Of a stretch of DNA of 64,000 nt, positions 45,640-57,702 are shown piece by piece. Location of the stretch: positions 1,109,501 to 1,173,500 of the forward strand of contig WAEK01000008.1 of assembly GCA_011634665.1 (NCBI GenBank), in the 5' to 3' direction. The DNA is from Mortierella sp. BCC40632. Its lineage: Eukaryota > Mortierellomycota > Mortierellomycetes > Mortierellales > Mortierellaceae. The position numbers and the translations under genes are program-made. Numbering within the stretch: position 1 is the first letter of the stretch; each line of letters begins with the position of its first letter. The notes beneath the pieces were generated by a model. That model was not told the origin of the DNA. It saw only the letters and a program-made list of their open reading frames with translations, and ran no database searches.

Positions 45640-46912
45640 AAGCCTTGGCACTCCAGTTGTATATAATAAAAATATAAAAATGCCATATTGATAAAAAATT
45701 ATACAATAAATACCATTAAAATAAATTCAAAATATAGTTTAATAGGTAAATTAAATATAAATTCATTGTCGAATATAATAAAATAAAATAATTGTTGAAG
45801 AATTATTTTAAATCGAATGATATTAAATAGATATATATTAAAAGTGTTTTAATGGATAAAATACTGTTCCCTTGATCATAACAAGGTTGTATCCTGCATA
45901 TATGAGTATTAGTAACTCCTTTGGAGGAAATCTGATGTAACGAATGAGAATAAACAAATGAAATAAGAGAATAAAAGAAAATCAAAAAATATAATTCACA
46001 AAGTTTCATATCATATATCAAATTTTATAAAGAAGGGAGATTTTACACATTAAAAATAATTATATAATATATTCTAAAATATTCTTGTTGTAAGTAAAAT
46101 ATTCAAAGATATAAATTATAATTACAAATAAATCTTGATAAGTGAGATTAAATAGCATATATAAGATATAATTAAAAATGATTACACATAATACTAATCA
46201 TATACATTCACCATTTCATATATTTTTGTTGGTTGCATTCATATTTTCGAGATCTATGCACGGTCCGCTGCACGGGGTTACTGTGAAAAGAGGCGTAAAT
46301 ATTCAAATATGCCGCGTAATCTGAGGTCAATAACATCTGAAATGGGGAAAAATTATGAAATTAAATATCTTTTTATGTGAAAATTAATTTAGCAAATTAT
46401 CCGTTCGATTAAATTACTTATATAAATCTTGCATTTGCAATTTCTATCAAAAATAATAATTACTAATCTATTCAATAGAGTAAAAATGTATGAATATAAT
46501 TAAATATACATGTATTCATTATAAATTTTTTCACTTTAATGATAAATATAATAAAATAATATAAAATCTATTAACAATCTGCTTAGTATGATAAACGAAA
46601 GATTAGCCTAAATTTTGTGCAACTGAATACAAATATTATTCAAAAATTTCATCAACGTGAGATCAAAATATGAGTTACTTCTAAGCATATCCATTTTGAT
46701 TTATAAGAAATAAGAAAATTTTTGTAAAATCATTCTAACGTTAATATAATATAGATTAAATTGATAATTATAAAATAAACTTTATAATCATAAATAAAAC
46801 AAATTATCAGAAGCAAATAATTAGTAATGATGACTTTAGTATTTGAAGACTGGTAATATTCAGAGGAAAGTTTTAATTATGATACTTATAGTGTTAAGTA
46901 ATACAAATACTG
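45640..46912. other. AT-rich block, no gene seen
   Basis: About 1.3 kb made almost wholly of A and T, with only short open frames. A small GC-richer island lies at about 46255-46330. Base composition changes abruptly at both ends against the flanking elements. Confidence 0.7.
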
Positions 46913-49900
46913 CAAATTTTTTTTGACTGGGCAATGTATCTTTTTGACTTGGGCCGAGATTGAATTAACTTGAGTTGACATTCAATTTGAGTGTGTCTGG
47001 CACAGTAAAATGGGTTGACCCGATAAATTAATTTGGCCTACCCTCTAAACTCTTGTTGGCACCCACTTTAAAATAATTTGGCCCATCCTCGAAAGAAGTT
47101 TGGCCTGACAGTGTGACTATATTTGCTGATACATTTGCTGACCCCGTGAAATGACTTGGCCTATCTGGTCAGGATAATTTGGCTCATTTCCTATGGAATA
47201 TTAACTAGTTCAGTTCATTGAACTTGGCACGACAATCCTCCCATCATCGACTAGGATCCATAATGTATTTTGGCCTTGCCAAAGAGAACAGATTAGCGCA
47301 TCTTATGAGAATATATTGACCGATCACCATACGTTTACAGACTCCATACTTCTCGTAAGATTATCTCTTTCTCAATACTCCTCTTTATGAAGTGGATGGC
47401 ATGGTCTCTTTTCGGCAAATCTGACCCGAGACACCACACTCTGGTCATCTTCCAATTCAGATTGTTTTATCCTACTTTGATCTTGAACCAGCACTCCTCG
47501 ATTGAATTCAAGAACGGAGAATACGTAGACAAATAATTGACCTTGTAGCCTTACTTCTGCACCTTCTATTCATTACTTGTCGATGTGTGGATTGGTGCAT
47601 TGTCCATAACCAAGTTGTATTCACGCTACCATACTTGACCAATTCATCCATCAATGCACCAAGAAAATTATTGAAGTGCTCCGTATTGGTGCCTCCACCA
47701 ACGTCCTTATACTTGTCTTTCTGCTTCATCTTTATGCTTGTCTTGGGTAATCTCACAGGAAGATCAAGAATACCATAAATACTAATAGCCCCAACGACCG
47801 TGCTATTGTTGCCTTTCTGTACAGGTACTTCTACAATTCCGAATTATATGGAAATTGAATCCTGCTTTGTCAGTTAATACGGAACACTCTCTGAATTCAT
47901 CAATACGACTCTGCCACTCTTCAACCCAAAGCTTCCTCACCTCGAGGACTTCTTCTTCATTACCCCTGGCCCATTCTTTACTGATTTGTTTGAACAAAAA
48001 TTGACACTCTTGCTTAACTTGCTTCCGGACAGTGGTCTTGCTAACTTTCAGATCCTGTAAATGTTCATGTAGTTCCTCCCAAACTTCAACTAGGCTCTTC
48101 AGCGCTTTATTCTCAAGGTTTTCTATGAATAAGTTTGTATGACGATAATTCAGCATTGGCTTTGGCCTTCGTACTCTTGTCTTTGACTTGGTTAGAACTG
48201 CGTTCACTTCATCTTCAACATATCTCTATATGAGCCGAAAGGCAGTCCGAGGATTCATTTCAACCTGGGCTGCAGCTAACTAAAACGAAAAATGTATAAT
48301 ATACCTCTAAGCCAGGAAATCCTTGATTTGATGGTCTGTGTAGTTACGATATCCTCATCGAAGGTCCGCTACTTTCTTCTCGCTCTTGGGTTGAGCGCCA
48401 GCAACTGCACCTTCAGCGCTGTTGGTGGTAACATCTAGTTTTTCGATAGTTCTAGCTATGTCCTCGAAATCATTAGCCTCGTAACTTTCACCGGTGTCGG
48501 ATGATCTGCTTCCACCCATGTCAACGTCCGAGTTGCCTCGGGAACCGCTCTGTAACTCCTCATTACCCGATTTTGAATGATGGAATACACGAGGGTTTGG
48601 AGATATCTGGGCAGCTAGAGCAGAGGATTCCTTTGGAATCTGAGGCATTCGAAAGCTAAAGTACTTCCAAAATTTATTCAATGATATTTTTAGATGGATT
48701 CTTTTCGCATGCACTCTTCAGTTCATGAGTCATTCCTCGTGTTAATGCGTTGAAAAGATCTACTTTGCGTGATTATGTGGTTCCGACTACAAATGTCTAC
48801 TCCAGGTATTGTAGCCATTATCCAATCGAGCAACATAGTCAAAAGTACTAACACAATGTTATACGAGTTTAGTACAGGGTTTTTTGATTTTGTTCATGGG
48901 CTGATTGTTCGGGTATGTAGAAGAAGTTGTGCCAGCTATGACTACAGCGTGAATAAATTTCAATGGCTGTGTGGATATCTGCCACGATTTCTCACGCTTT
49001 GAAGAACGACCATTTTGAGAGTCTTTCGCAATATTTAGCTTATTTTTCAAAAAGGTGCCTTTCTTATTCATTGAATTGACAGCCTAAAAAACATCAGGAA
49101 TAATCATTATGATAGATTGTGATGTCTATTGACTGAGGTACTCTTTGTATTTAAGGGAATTCCCAAACTTCAATAGATTCGAAACTATCGGCCCTTTAAC
49201 AAAGACACTAAACCCTGTACTAAACCCGTTACAGAATTTTATTAATACTATTGATTATGTTTCTCGATTGGAGAATGGCTCCAATACCTGGAGAAAACAT
49301 TTTTATTCTTAACCACATATGTACTGAAAGTAGATTTTCTTTTCAAATCAACATGAGGAATGACTAATGAATTGAGGAGTATATTAGGAATGATTCCATC
49401 TAAAAAAATCATTGATCGAATTTTGTAAGCACCTTACCATGGTCCATAATCCTCCCCAAACCATTGCCATCAGCGTTTTCCGCCGTATCAACCTCGATAG
49501 TCTGCTAGCCTTTTCCGTGTTCATAAATAATTCAATGCTGAATTATCTAGGCCATCTTGTTAAAACCGGATGACAATTGAAGTACATAGGTTGGTTTGAT
49601 CGGTCTATACATTCTTATAAGATGTAAGGCCAATGTACAAGTTGGAGCCCGGTCAATGCTGGGGTTATGGTCGTGCCAAGTTCAATGAAGAGAACTATCT
49701 AACTATCCAGAAGATAAGGGCCAAATTAACCTGTCCAGATGGTCCAAGTCATCTCACAGGGTCAGCAAATGATTTAGCAAATTTAGTCACAACGTCAGGC
49801 CAAATTGCCTGCGTGGATGGGTCAAACTTTTTTGGGAGCGTGTGCTAAATTGAGTTGTGAGGATAGGCCTAATTACTTTATCAATTCAATCTCTGCATAA

Positions 49901-49936
49901 GACAAAAAGTTACATGGCCCAGCCAAAAAAAATTTG
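46913..49936 (-). mobile_element. Decayed IS630/Tc1-like transposon with long terminal inverted repeats
   Basis: Left repeat about 46913-47330 and right repeat about 49590-49936 align as inverted copies; for example GCCTGAC..TGTGACTA.ATTTGCT on the left against the reverse complement of 49741-49800, roughly 85 percent identical by eye. The outer ends read CAAATTTTTTTTG. The repeats are made of degenerate units containing TTTGGCC. A broken transposase lies between them on the minus strand. Confidence 0.8.
47500..48714 (-). pseudogene. Decayed transposase, IS630/Tc1 superfamily (DDE_3-like)
   Basis: Minus-strand fragments in order: an acidic/Ser-rich N-terminal part (SDVDMGGSRSSDTGESY); an HTH-like part (LKVSKTTVRKQVKQECQF); NEEEVLEVRKLWVEEWQSR; then SVLTDKAGFNFHIIRN, matching the usual VFIDEAGFN block with E changed to K; then TEHFNNFLGALMDELVKYG and TTWLWTMHQSTHRQ, where the second catalytic Asp should be and is lost. 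Several frameshifts and stops. Inactive. Confidence 0.75.
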
Positions 49937-51080
49937 ATGTATATAACTTAATATATAATATATATTTGGAATAATAGTATAAGATATATAGATCGAACGG
50001 CTTGTTTCATCTTCTTATTACTTAAGTAGATAATAATTACCTTTCTCTTCATGTGTTATGAGTCTTCTGCTTTGGTAAGAAACCTAAATCATGTGGTAAA
50101 CATAAACCTACACTAATGCAGGTTTTTTACCAGTTAATTGCATGAATTTTTCTATAGAATTTAAGTAATCGTATCATACGATACAATTAAATAATATTTG
50201 GTACAACTAAGTTTATAAATCAAGAAATATTTTTCACCAAAATTATAATTATGAGATTGTCATAATTATGTTTAATTTAATTAAAATCTCAAATTTAATG
50301 TAGTCATCCCAAAAGTGACTATTGTAACACACAATTCATTTTAGCCTGATTACACAGGTCAACTTTATTTTTTAATGAATACTTCTCAATATGATGAATA
50401 ATTTTGTAACAATCTTTTTGTTCATTTAAGATTTTTTCATGATTCATTGAATATTTATTAATATTCACAGATTCCCTACTCATCAAGCGCTAATTTTAAT
50501 TAATACAAACAAGTAATTGAAACTTATAATTTTATTTATTTCGATTTATATCAAATATTTTATATTTGTTTAATTTTAACATTCTAAGTATATAACACTT
50601 TAGTTATCAGTAAATTTTGTAATTATAATGTGTTTTTGATATGATATAGTTTTTTATATATTTGGCAAAATATTAGATTATCTGTGTAATATATATTTAT
50701 CTAATATAATCCAAATGAAATAACTATTTGTAAATATTTTATACATTTGAGAATTGTTAATTAATTTGTTTGTCATTGTTATCATTGAAATTATTATCAA
50801 TTATTGGGGAGTCCGTTAAATATTTTTAATACAATAATACTGTAATAGTCTTTAATATTGTATTGAGTAAACATTCTATTTTTTGTAACTCAAGTAACTA
50901 GCTCAATTCAAATGAATTATTCCACAAAAGCTTCATTTTTTATTTTGCCTCTACAAAACCAATTCTAGAGTTGTTTATAATTTGATTTTCCTACTTGGAC
51001 CAAATAGTGTCAGATATTTTTTATCTCTCTTGCTTTGGTTAAGTCTCCTTAACTAATGCCCATTAGTACATTATTGTTGC
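49937..51080. other. AT-rich block, no gene seen
   Basis: Same extreme A+T composition as 45640-46912, on the other side of the long-TIR transposon; no coding signal. The transposon probably lies inside an older AT-rich unit of over 2 kb. Confidence 0.65.
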
Positions 51081-51289
51081 CACCAACAGTTGTCGCTCCT
51101 TTTCACCAATCTCTTCTATTTCACCAAGCTTTTACATGCAGCTGCATTAATTTTTCAAAGCCAACTGCTTGCCCTGGATATTTTGATATTTTCTTTGGAT
51201 TACCTCGAAAATGACCTTCTATCACAGCTACCGCCTCCCATCAGTATTTTTTCTCTTGATGCTTGGACAGTTGAGACTTGCAATAAAGA

Positions 51290-51970
51290 ATTTTGAATCT
51301 CGAAGGTTGAACTTAACCAGCTTGTCCACCTGCTTCAACTTCCGCCCTTCCACAAGACAATGGTTGGAGACACTTTCGAGGCCCTAGAGGGACTATGCAT
51401 AACTCTCTTTCGACTAGCCTACCCCACCACATTGTTCCGTAGAAGGAGAACCTTCAATCGGAGTAATGGCGCGCTCTCAAGGATTATCACCTTTATGCTC
51501 GAGTGGATTTATAAGCACTGGGGAGGACTACTAACTTGGGATACAGGTCGATTAACTAGAGAAAGACTGACCGAGTTCAGAGAGGCCTACACGTACCGAG
51601 AGAATACAGAGCCGGCCGTCATCCATGCCATCAAATATCATGCTGTTGTGACTCCGGATGGCATGATAGTCCATGTCAGTTATCCTGAACCTGGGACGAG
51701 AAATGATTAGGCCATCTATCAGAAATCGGAGCTACTAGAACTTTTACAACAATTTGCATGGGATACCAATAGCTAACCGTTGGCCCTTTATGGTGACTCA
51801 GCATACCACCCAGGGATCCACCTGAAGCGATCATTCGACTATAGCGTAGGAATGCCTCAGAAACACAGGAGAGTGAATAGGGCCATGGTCAAGCACTTGA
51901 CTTTCACGGGAACCAGAGGATCTTACAAGCACCAGTCGCGATACCCTTTCTTGTGGCAGTTATCTTGACC
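51290..51970 (+). pseudogene. Decayed PIF/Harbinger-like transposase
   Basis: Resembles the DDE_4 transposases of Harbinger elements: ELNQLVHLLQLP, FEALEGLCITLFRLAYPTTL, GALSRIITFMLEWIYKHWG, then AIKYHAVVTPDGMIVHVSYP, PGTRND followed by a stop, LYGDSAYHPGIHLKRSF and NRAMVKHLTFTGTRGSYKH. The first catalytic Asp block is not recognisable; the second (GDSAY) is. In-frame stops at about 51707 and 51776. Confidence 0.75.
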
Positions 51971-52049
51971 AACTCATTCACTTGCTTCAGAGGACAGAGT
52001 AATGTGTCTGAATTATTCGATTTGCATCCACCTTCCATTGTCGAATACC

Positions 52050-52211
52050 TAAACCATTGCATGTTCCATGAATGAACCCGCTTCAAATAGTGATTTCTAG
52101 TGTTTGTTGGCAATGCTCTTGATGAGCTCCACCATGGTGGACTGAGATTGGGCTATCTGTTGCATGAGTTCTAGCTGCCGTTCCTCAACCATCTTTCGAC
52201 TTTCATGGTCT
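52050..52211 (-). other. Possible remnant of the Harbinger accessory gene
   Basis: On the minus strand a short charged stretch (EERQLELMQQIAQSQSTMVE) with coiled-coil character ends in a stop near 52095. Harbinger elements carry a second gene with such an end, so it may belong with 51290-51970. Weak. Confidence 0.3.
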
Positions 52212-52213
52212 TA

Positions 52214-53844
52214 CAGTGGGCGCCAAAATGGTTTCAATAATTCTCAAATTTTCATATTTTAGCAATTTTCTACCCATCGAGAATATGTAAATGCACCTTG
52301 TTGCTTAGATTGAAAACAATACCCAGAATGCCTTGTTCACGACAGTGTAAACAGATTTTCAATATGTTGTCAGAAAGGCGTGCTATGAGGTAAATTGTTG
52401 AAGCTAGATATTGGAACCATTTCGCCACTTGGGCACGCCATTTATATTTATTGCTATTTCATCTCTTTTTTCACAATCGTTTGTCTTATATCTACAGTCA
52501 GTCAGAGAGATTAAAAGAAGATGAATAGATCTTGACAAGTTTGATATAAAATACGGGTGCAATCGCTCGAAAATGGTCGATATTCCTCCATCATGAAAAA
52601 AAAAAAACGAAAGAAGACACTCAAAAACTCTATCATAAGCCAGCTAAAAGCAGGCTACTCCGTCAAGAATGTCGCTAGACGATTATCAGTCAGCCCTGCT
52701 TCTGTTTCAAGGATCCGAACCAAGCATTTACCTACTCTACAAAGGCAACCAACAGGAAGACCAAGAATTCTCTCGGCTCGCTCCAAGAATGATCTCAACA
52801 GAAAGTTACTTTCCGGCATGTTGAAGACTGGCAAGCAGGTCCACAAGAGCCTCAATGGTGAAGGGACAGTTATCTCGTACAGATCAGTCCTTCGCAACCT
52901 CAGGGAGATCGGCTTTCAAGCGAAGAAAAAGTCAAAAAGCCTTTCCTTAGTAAGCGACACAAGCAAGCGCGGTTGGAGTGGGCAAGAGGTCATAAAAATT
53001 GGACCATCGATGACTGGAAGCGAGTGGTATTCTCAGATGAAACAAAGATAAACATCTGGAACTCGGACGGGATACAATATTACTGGGCTAAGCCAGGCGA
53101 TCCGGTTCAACCATTTCATCTTCAACCTACTGTCAAGCATGGAGGTGGATCCTTGATGTTCTGGGGCTGTATGACGTCCAAGGGACTTGGCTATGGCTGT
53201 CAGATCTATGAAGGAACTATGAAAAAAGGAGGATTACATCAATATTCTCGACACAACATTGAAAGAAAGTCTCGAGTATTATGATCTCGGAAAAAATGAC
53301 TTCATTTTTCAGCACGACAACGACCCCAAACACAAAGCCAAAGCAACAACCAAGTACCTGGAGGATCAGGATATTGAGGTTCTTCGATGGCCTGCACAAT
53401 CAGCAGATTTAAATCCAATCGAGCATGTTTGGGACAAGCTGAAGGTTCAGATTGGTCAACGAGAGAAGCGGCCTACGAGTGTTCATGAATTGTGGGATAT
53501 GGTGCTGGAGGAATGGGAGCTGATACCACAGGATATGATTGACAAGCTCTATGAGTCGATGCCACGAAGAGTAGAGGCCGTGTTGAAAGCGAAAGGGGGA
53601 ATACGAGGTATTGAAGAATTTTCCCGGACTAGTGGCAAAATGGTTTCTATGAGACGACAACATTGGAGGCGGCATAGCTCGCTCATGTGAAGTGATAAAG
53701 GCCCGCTTTCTTATTTCTCGGGTCCACCATTGATAAGACTTTCCTTTCTATTAGAATTGAATATGAAAGAGAAAGAAAGAATAAACGAGAAAATTAGAAA
53801 AAGCGAAATTTCTGAAAACATTGAAACCATTTTGGCGCCAACTG
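52214..53844 (+). mobile_element. Tc1A copy 2
   Basis: 1631 bp, flanked by TA (52212-52213 and 53845-53846), inverted relative to copy 1. Same terminal repeats and same inner inverted core (about 52410-52432 and 53633-53655). Confidence 0.93.
52593..53690 (+). pseudogene. Tc1A transposase copy 2, two frameshifts
   Basis: Same protein as copy 1 with HTH, SDETK, HDND and NPIEHVW. Here one A is missing in the run at about 52930 (KKKSKSL for KKKSKKPFL) and one is extra at about 53226 (MKKGG for MKKED). The site broken in copy 1 is intact here. C-terminus RRHSSLM, stop 53688-53690. Confidence 0.9.
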
Positions 53845-53849
53845 TAACC

Positions 53850-54133
53850 TGTCCCGCTTCCCTAACAAAGCGCAAACCAACTTACCCATGAAAAGACCTG
53901 CCCTTACCTTGAAGCCATCTCAAGCTGCCTCCTTGCCAAACCCAATGGCAATGGACATTGATTCAATGAAGACCCGAAAGCTCAGTGATGAGGATAAACG
54001 CTACCGAAGAGACAATGGTCTCTGCCTCTACTGTGGCAAGCCAGGACATATCGCTCAAGAATGCCCAGCCAAGAGGGTTCGTATTGCCTCTGTGTCTACC
54101 GACGTAGACGACCAGGGAAACGAGTCGGCCTAG
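53850..54133 (+). pseudogene. Element G Gag, C-terminal fragment
   Basis: NLSRFPNKAQT joins to PMAMDIDSM, KRYRRDNGLCLYCGKPGH and IAQEC, i.e. a CCHC knuckle. The same gag, intact upstream of the knuckle, is seen in element I (62659 on). Confidence 0.85.
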
Positions 54134-54612
54134 ATCCAAAGACAGACTGGATCCTAGGCCAAATGTTCGCCGCCCAACCTCCCAAACCCCGAGTCTGTCT
54201 CCTTGTCCCCATTGCCATCACCCTTTCCGACCGAGACGCCCCAATTTATGTCAAGGCGCTGATCGATTCCGGTGCTCAGGCTTCCTTTGTGGACGCTTCC
54301 TTTGTCCAATCTCGCTCCATCACCACCCAGCCCCTTGAACAGAAGATTCTCCTAAACATGGCCGATGGGAACACCAGCACCCATGGCCCCGTCACCGAGT
54401 TCATTCAGCTACCGATGTCTATCGGAAGTCATCATGAAACCATCTCCCTTCATGTCACGAAGCTCCAGAGACAACCTGTTGTCTTAGGCGTTGACTGGCT
54501 GAAAAAGCACAACCCCTCAATCAACTGGAAAGAGCACATAGTCTCCTTCCGTGATGATCATTGTAATAAAACTGTTTTGAACAGTGTCCAGTCTCCTTGC
54601 CTAGTTCCCTAG
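54134..54612 (+). pseudogene. Element G protease region
   Basis: A retropepsin with the usual loop (VKALIDSGAQASFVDASF), MADGNTST, and VVLGVDWLKKHNPSINW. DSG here contrasts with DGG in the chromoviruses A-family. The end at 54612 is a stop that separates it from the RT frame. Confidence 0.85.
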
Positions 54613-54718
54613 AAAATAATCTTGTATCTTGTCTTGAGGTTGATAACCCCAATCCCAGTATTGACCAGTATTATCTTTTGCCAAATGTACTTGGACGATA
54701 TCCTAGCCCCTGAGCAAA

Positions 54719-56207
54719 ATGACCTTGCCTTCCCAGTCTAGTATCTTGTCACTGTCCGAGATCAGTGCCCCAGAACACCCTGTTGATCCATTATCTTTCC
54801 TGCCAGATATTTACAAGGAATTTATCCCATTGTTTAAGGATCGTGAAGCGGGATCCTTGCCTCCGCATCGCCCCTGCGACCATTCTATCCCTCTTGAACC
54901 CAATGCCAAGATCCCCTTCGGTCCCTTATACACCTTGTCACAAAAAGAACTTGACGCGCTTAAAGAGTACCTTGACGACAATTTGAAAAAAGGATTTTTT
55001 CGGCGTTCCGAATCACCAGCAGGTGCCCCTGTCCTGTTTACTCCTAAGAAGGATGGCAAGTCCTTGCGTTTATGTGTCGACTATCGAGCACTCAACAAAA
55101 TAACGATCAAAAAACCGCTGTCCCTTGCCATTGATTTCCGAGACCCTAGACCGACTTCGAACAGCTAAAGTCTTCACCAAGCTGGATCTCAAAGGAGCAT
55201 ATAATTTGATCCGAGTCGCAGCAGGCGAAGAATGGAAGACCGCCTTTCGTACTCGTTATGGTCACCTCGAATACATGGTGATGCCGTTTGGATTGACAAA
55301 CGCTCCAGCAACCTTTCAAGCCTTCCTGAATGATGTATTACGAGAATGCCTAGATGAGTTTGTAGTGATCTACATCGACGATATTTTGATCTACTCTTCG
55401 GATAGAGAATCTCATGAGCGCCATGTACGCCGAGTCCTTGAACTCCTCATGAAAGCCGACCTCCAAGTAGCTCCTGAGAAATGCGAGTTCCATGTATCCA
55501 CAGTCGAGTTCTTGGGTTATGTGATATCTCCTGAGGGAATATCCATGGACCCTGCTAAAGTTGAGGCCATCCCTCTTGGCCAACCCCTATCTCGGCCCAT
55601 GATATCCAAGTGTTCTTAGGTTTCACCAACTTCTATCGGAAGTTTATTGACAGCTTTTCTGATGTGGTATCTCCCATGACAAGACTCCTAAGGAAAAACG
55701 TATCCTTCATTTTGGGACAAGGCCGCCCAAGATGCCTTTGACGACCTTCGCCAGAGATTTGCCTCCAAGCCGATACTACGCCACTTCGATCCAGAGAAAC
55801 CGTGTTATCTTGAACCAGACGCATCTAAGAAAGCTGTGGGCGTTGTGTGTAGCCAGCCAGACGAGAATGGCAACCTCCGCCCCATCGGATATTATTCGCG
55901 CTCCCTTTCCGGCCCTGAGAAGAACTACCATGTCCACGACACAGAGCTTTTGGCCGCTATCGAAGGACTGGAACAATTCCGCCATTACTTTGCCTACTCA
56001 GACTTTCCTGCCACTATCCTCACTGATCATAAGAATCTGGAGTATTTTTCGGAAAAAAGATCTCTCAGTGATCGTCAAGTCCGATATGCCGAGCGTCTTT
56101 CCAAGTTCAATTATCGAGTTGTATACCGTCCTGGAGTGCTGAATGGTGCTGCTGACGCCTTGTCCCGCAGGTACCCCCCTCTGAGGAGGGGAGAGTCGAG
56201 TTCATGA
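54719..56207 (+). pseudogene. Element G reverse transcriptase and RNase H, frameshifted
   Basis: [56 protein letters not shown], then after a frameshift near 55120 [50 protein letters not shown]. Frameshifts near 55570 and 55700, then RNase H (EPDASKKAVGVVCSQPDENG, ERLSKFNYRVVYRPG). The RNase H block has EPDASKKA, matching the usual ETDAS with T to P. Confidence 0.88.
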
Positions 56208-56465
56208 AGCAATCTTGCCAAGAATGGACGATCAAGAAGGATATTTTATCCCATTGTCATGATGATCCCATGTCAGGTCACTTTGGAATCCACAAGACCC
56301 ATGAGCTCCCGTTCATATTCATGGCCCTATGAGAATGTTTGTGAAGCGCTTCAACCTGTCAAAAACAAAGCAGCATAAACCGTATGGTTCTATGACCTGT
56401 CCCCTTCCCATGGTCCTGTTGGCTTCATGGCAAGCTCTGAGGACTTTGAAAGGTAGACCGCTTTC
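56208..56465 (+). pseudogene. Element G integrase N-terminus, truncated
   Basis: HCHDDPMSGHFGIHKTHEL is the first half of the HHCC finger; then damaged WPYENV/MRMFVKRFN and SKTKQHKPYG. The frame is broken several times and stops where element H sequence begins, at about 56466. Confidence 0.7.
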
Positions 56466-56693
56466 TGATTCATCCCCTGAACCCTGAGGGCCCCCAGATA
56501 AATTTTTTAATACAACGTCCGACCCCTACTGTTAACCATTCTCCCACCCCTGAGCCCCTGATAATTTTTTCCCGTCCCTGACCCCCTGACCCCTGACCCC
56601 CTGACCCCTGCCCCCCCCCAACCACCCCAAACACCAGAACCTTGCCTACTCCTTGATCCCCTTGTTGAAGCCTTATCACGTCTCGATATCACA

Positions 56694-57601
56694 ATGTCCT
56701 CCGAAGCCCAACCCTCTGCCCCTTCCTACCGTTACCCCCCCATCCTGAGAAGTATCAAGGTAGCCGCGATGGATTCACTGCCCTGACATGGCTCCGCAGT
56801 GTGAAGCGATATTTTCTGGCGACGGCCACACCAGATTCAATCAAGACAGTGGTCGCTGCTTCCCTTCTAGGCGATGCAGCAGGACAATGGTTCGACGGTT
56901 CCGGTCTCGCCGATGATGCTGACTTTGCCGAGTTTGAGAAAAAATTCAAGTTGGCTTACATCCCCTCCGACTTTGACCAAGTGCTGCGATCAAGACTGGC
57001 GACTCTGAAAATGACCACTACTGTTGATGCTCATGTCGCCGAAACCAAGCGCCTCCTTACGGCTCTCCTCGCCGATGCCACCTCGGACTTTACTCGTGCC
57101 GAGCTGGAGAAGTTTGCACACGTCTCCTTTTTGGAAGGATGCCCCAAGAACTTACAGCAACTCCTCAGAGCTCTCATGATCACTCAGGTTTTGAATATCT
57201 ACCAACTCCTCGAGGCAGCCGAGCAGTACGACAGAGTGTACAACTTTACACCAGACAACCCAAGGAATAACCAGTCGGGATTCGTGACAACCCAAGCTTC
57301 CGTTGTGGCAGCACAAATGCAGGCTCCAGCATCTGGCCCAACCCCGATGGAGATCGATAATCTTCGAATGGAGATCAATGCCCTCCGACGACACCTCCAA
57401 GGCTCAAGCCCCCTCCCAAAATTAACTGACACCGAAAGGAAAAAGCTCATGGCCAGGGGTGCTTGCTTCAAGTGCCGCCGTGATGGACACCGCGCAAATG
57501 AGTGCCCAGGCAAAAATGGCGGTCGGCATGTGAATAACATAGCGACCGATGAGGGCACCGGCTCCGCGGAGTCGGGAAAAGCCTCGAGCGACCGGGATTA
57601 G
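56694..57601 (+). pseudogene. Element H Gag, one frameshift
   Basis: ATG at 56694 (MSSEAQPSAP), with a one-base shift in the C7 run at about 56733; then open to 57601. LTWLRSVKRYFLATATPDS, GDAAGQWFDGSGL, MEIDNLRMEINALRR, zinc knuckle CFKCRRDGHRANEC. Confidence 0.87.
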
Positions 57602-57702
57602 TCCAGGACCCGGCCGCTGAAGCTCCCTCCTCCTTGTCTCTGGACAGGGGGAGTGCAAGTAGTCTAGAGTTAATGTATTAAAAATACGGAGAATAAAATT
57701 GT

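Larger units (their letters stand above)
53847..56465 (+). mobile_element. Element G, 5' part: non-A/C/E/H/X Ty3/gypsy family
   Basis: Gag remnant, protease, RT, RNase H and the start of integrase of a separate lineage. It is cut on the left by Tc1A copy 2 and on the right by element H. Its tail continues at 61461. The 5' LTR and first half of gag are not on the other side of Tc1A copy 2, so that side has been lost. Confidence 0.82.

Noticed and set aside
45640..46912. Mitochondrial DNA insertion
   Set aside because: Composition alone is suggestive, but I recognise no mitochondrial gene or tRNA in it.
51090..51289. Coding exon upstream of the Harbinger relic
   Set aside because: Hydrophobic open frame without motifs that align to the transposase family.
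56498..56540. Candidate 5' LTR of element H (ACCCCTACTGTTA)
   Set aside because: Only a dozen bases match the 3' LTR and no primer site follows; left as unassigned.
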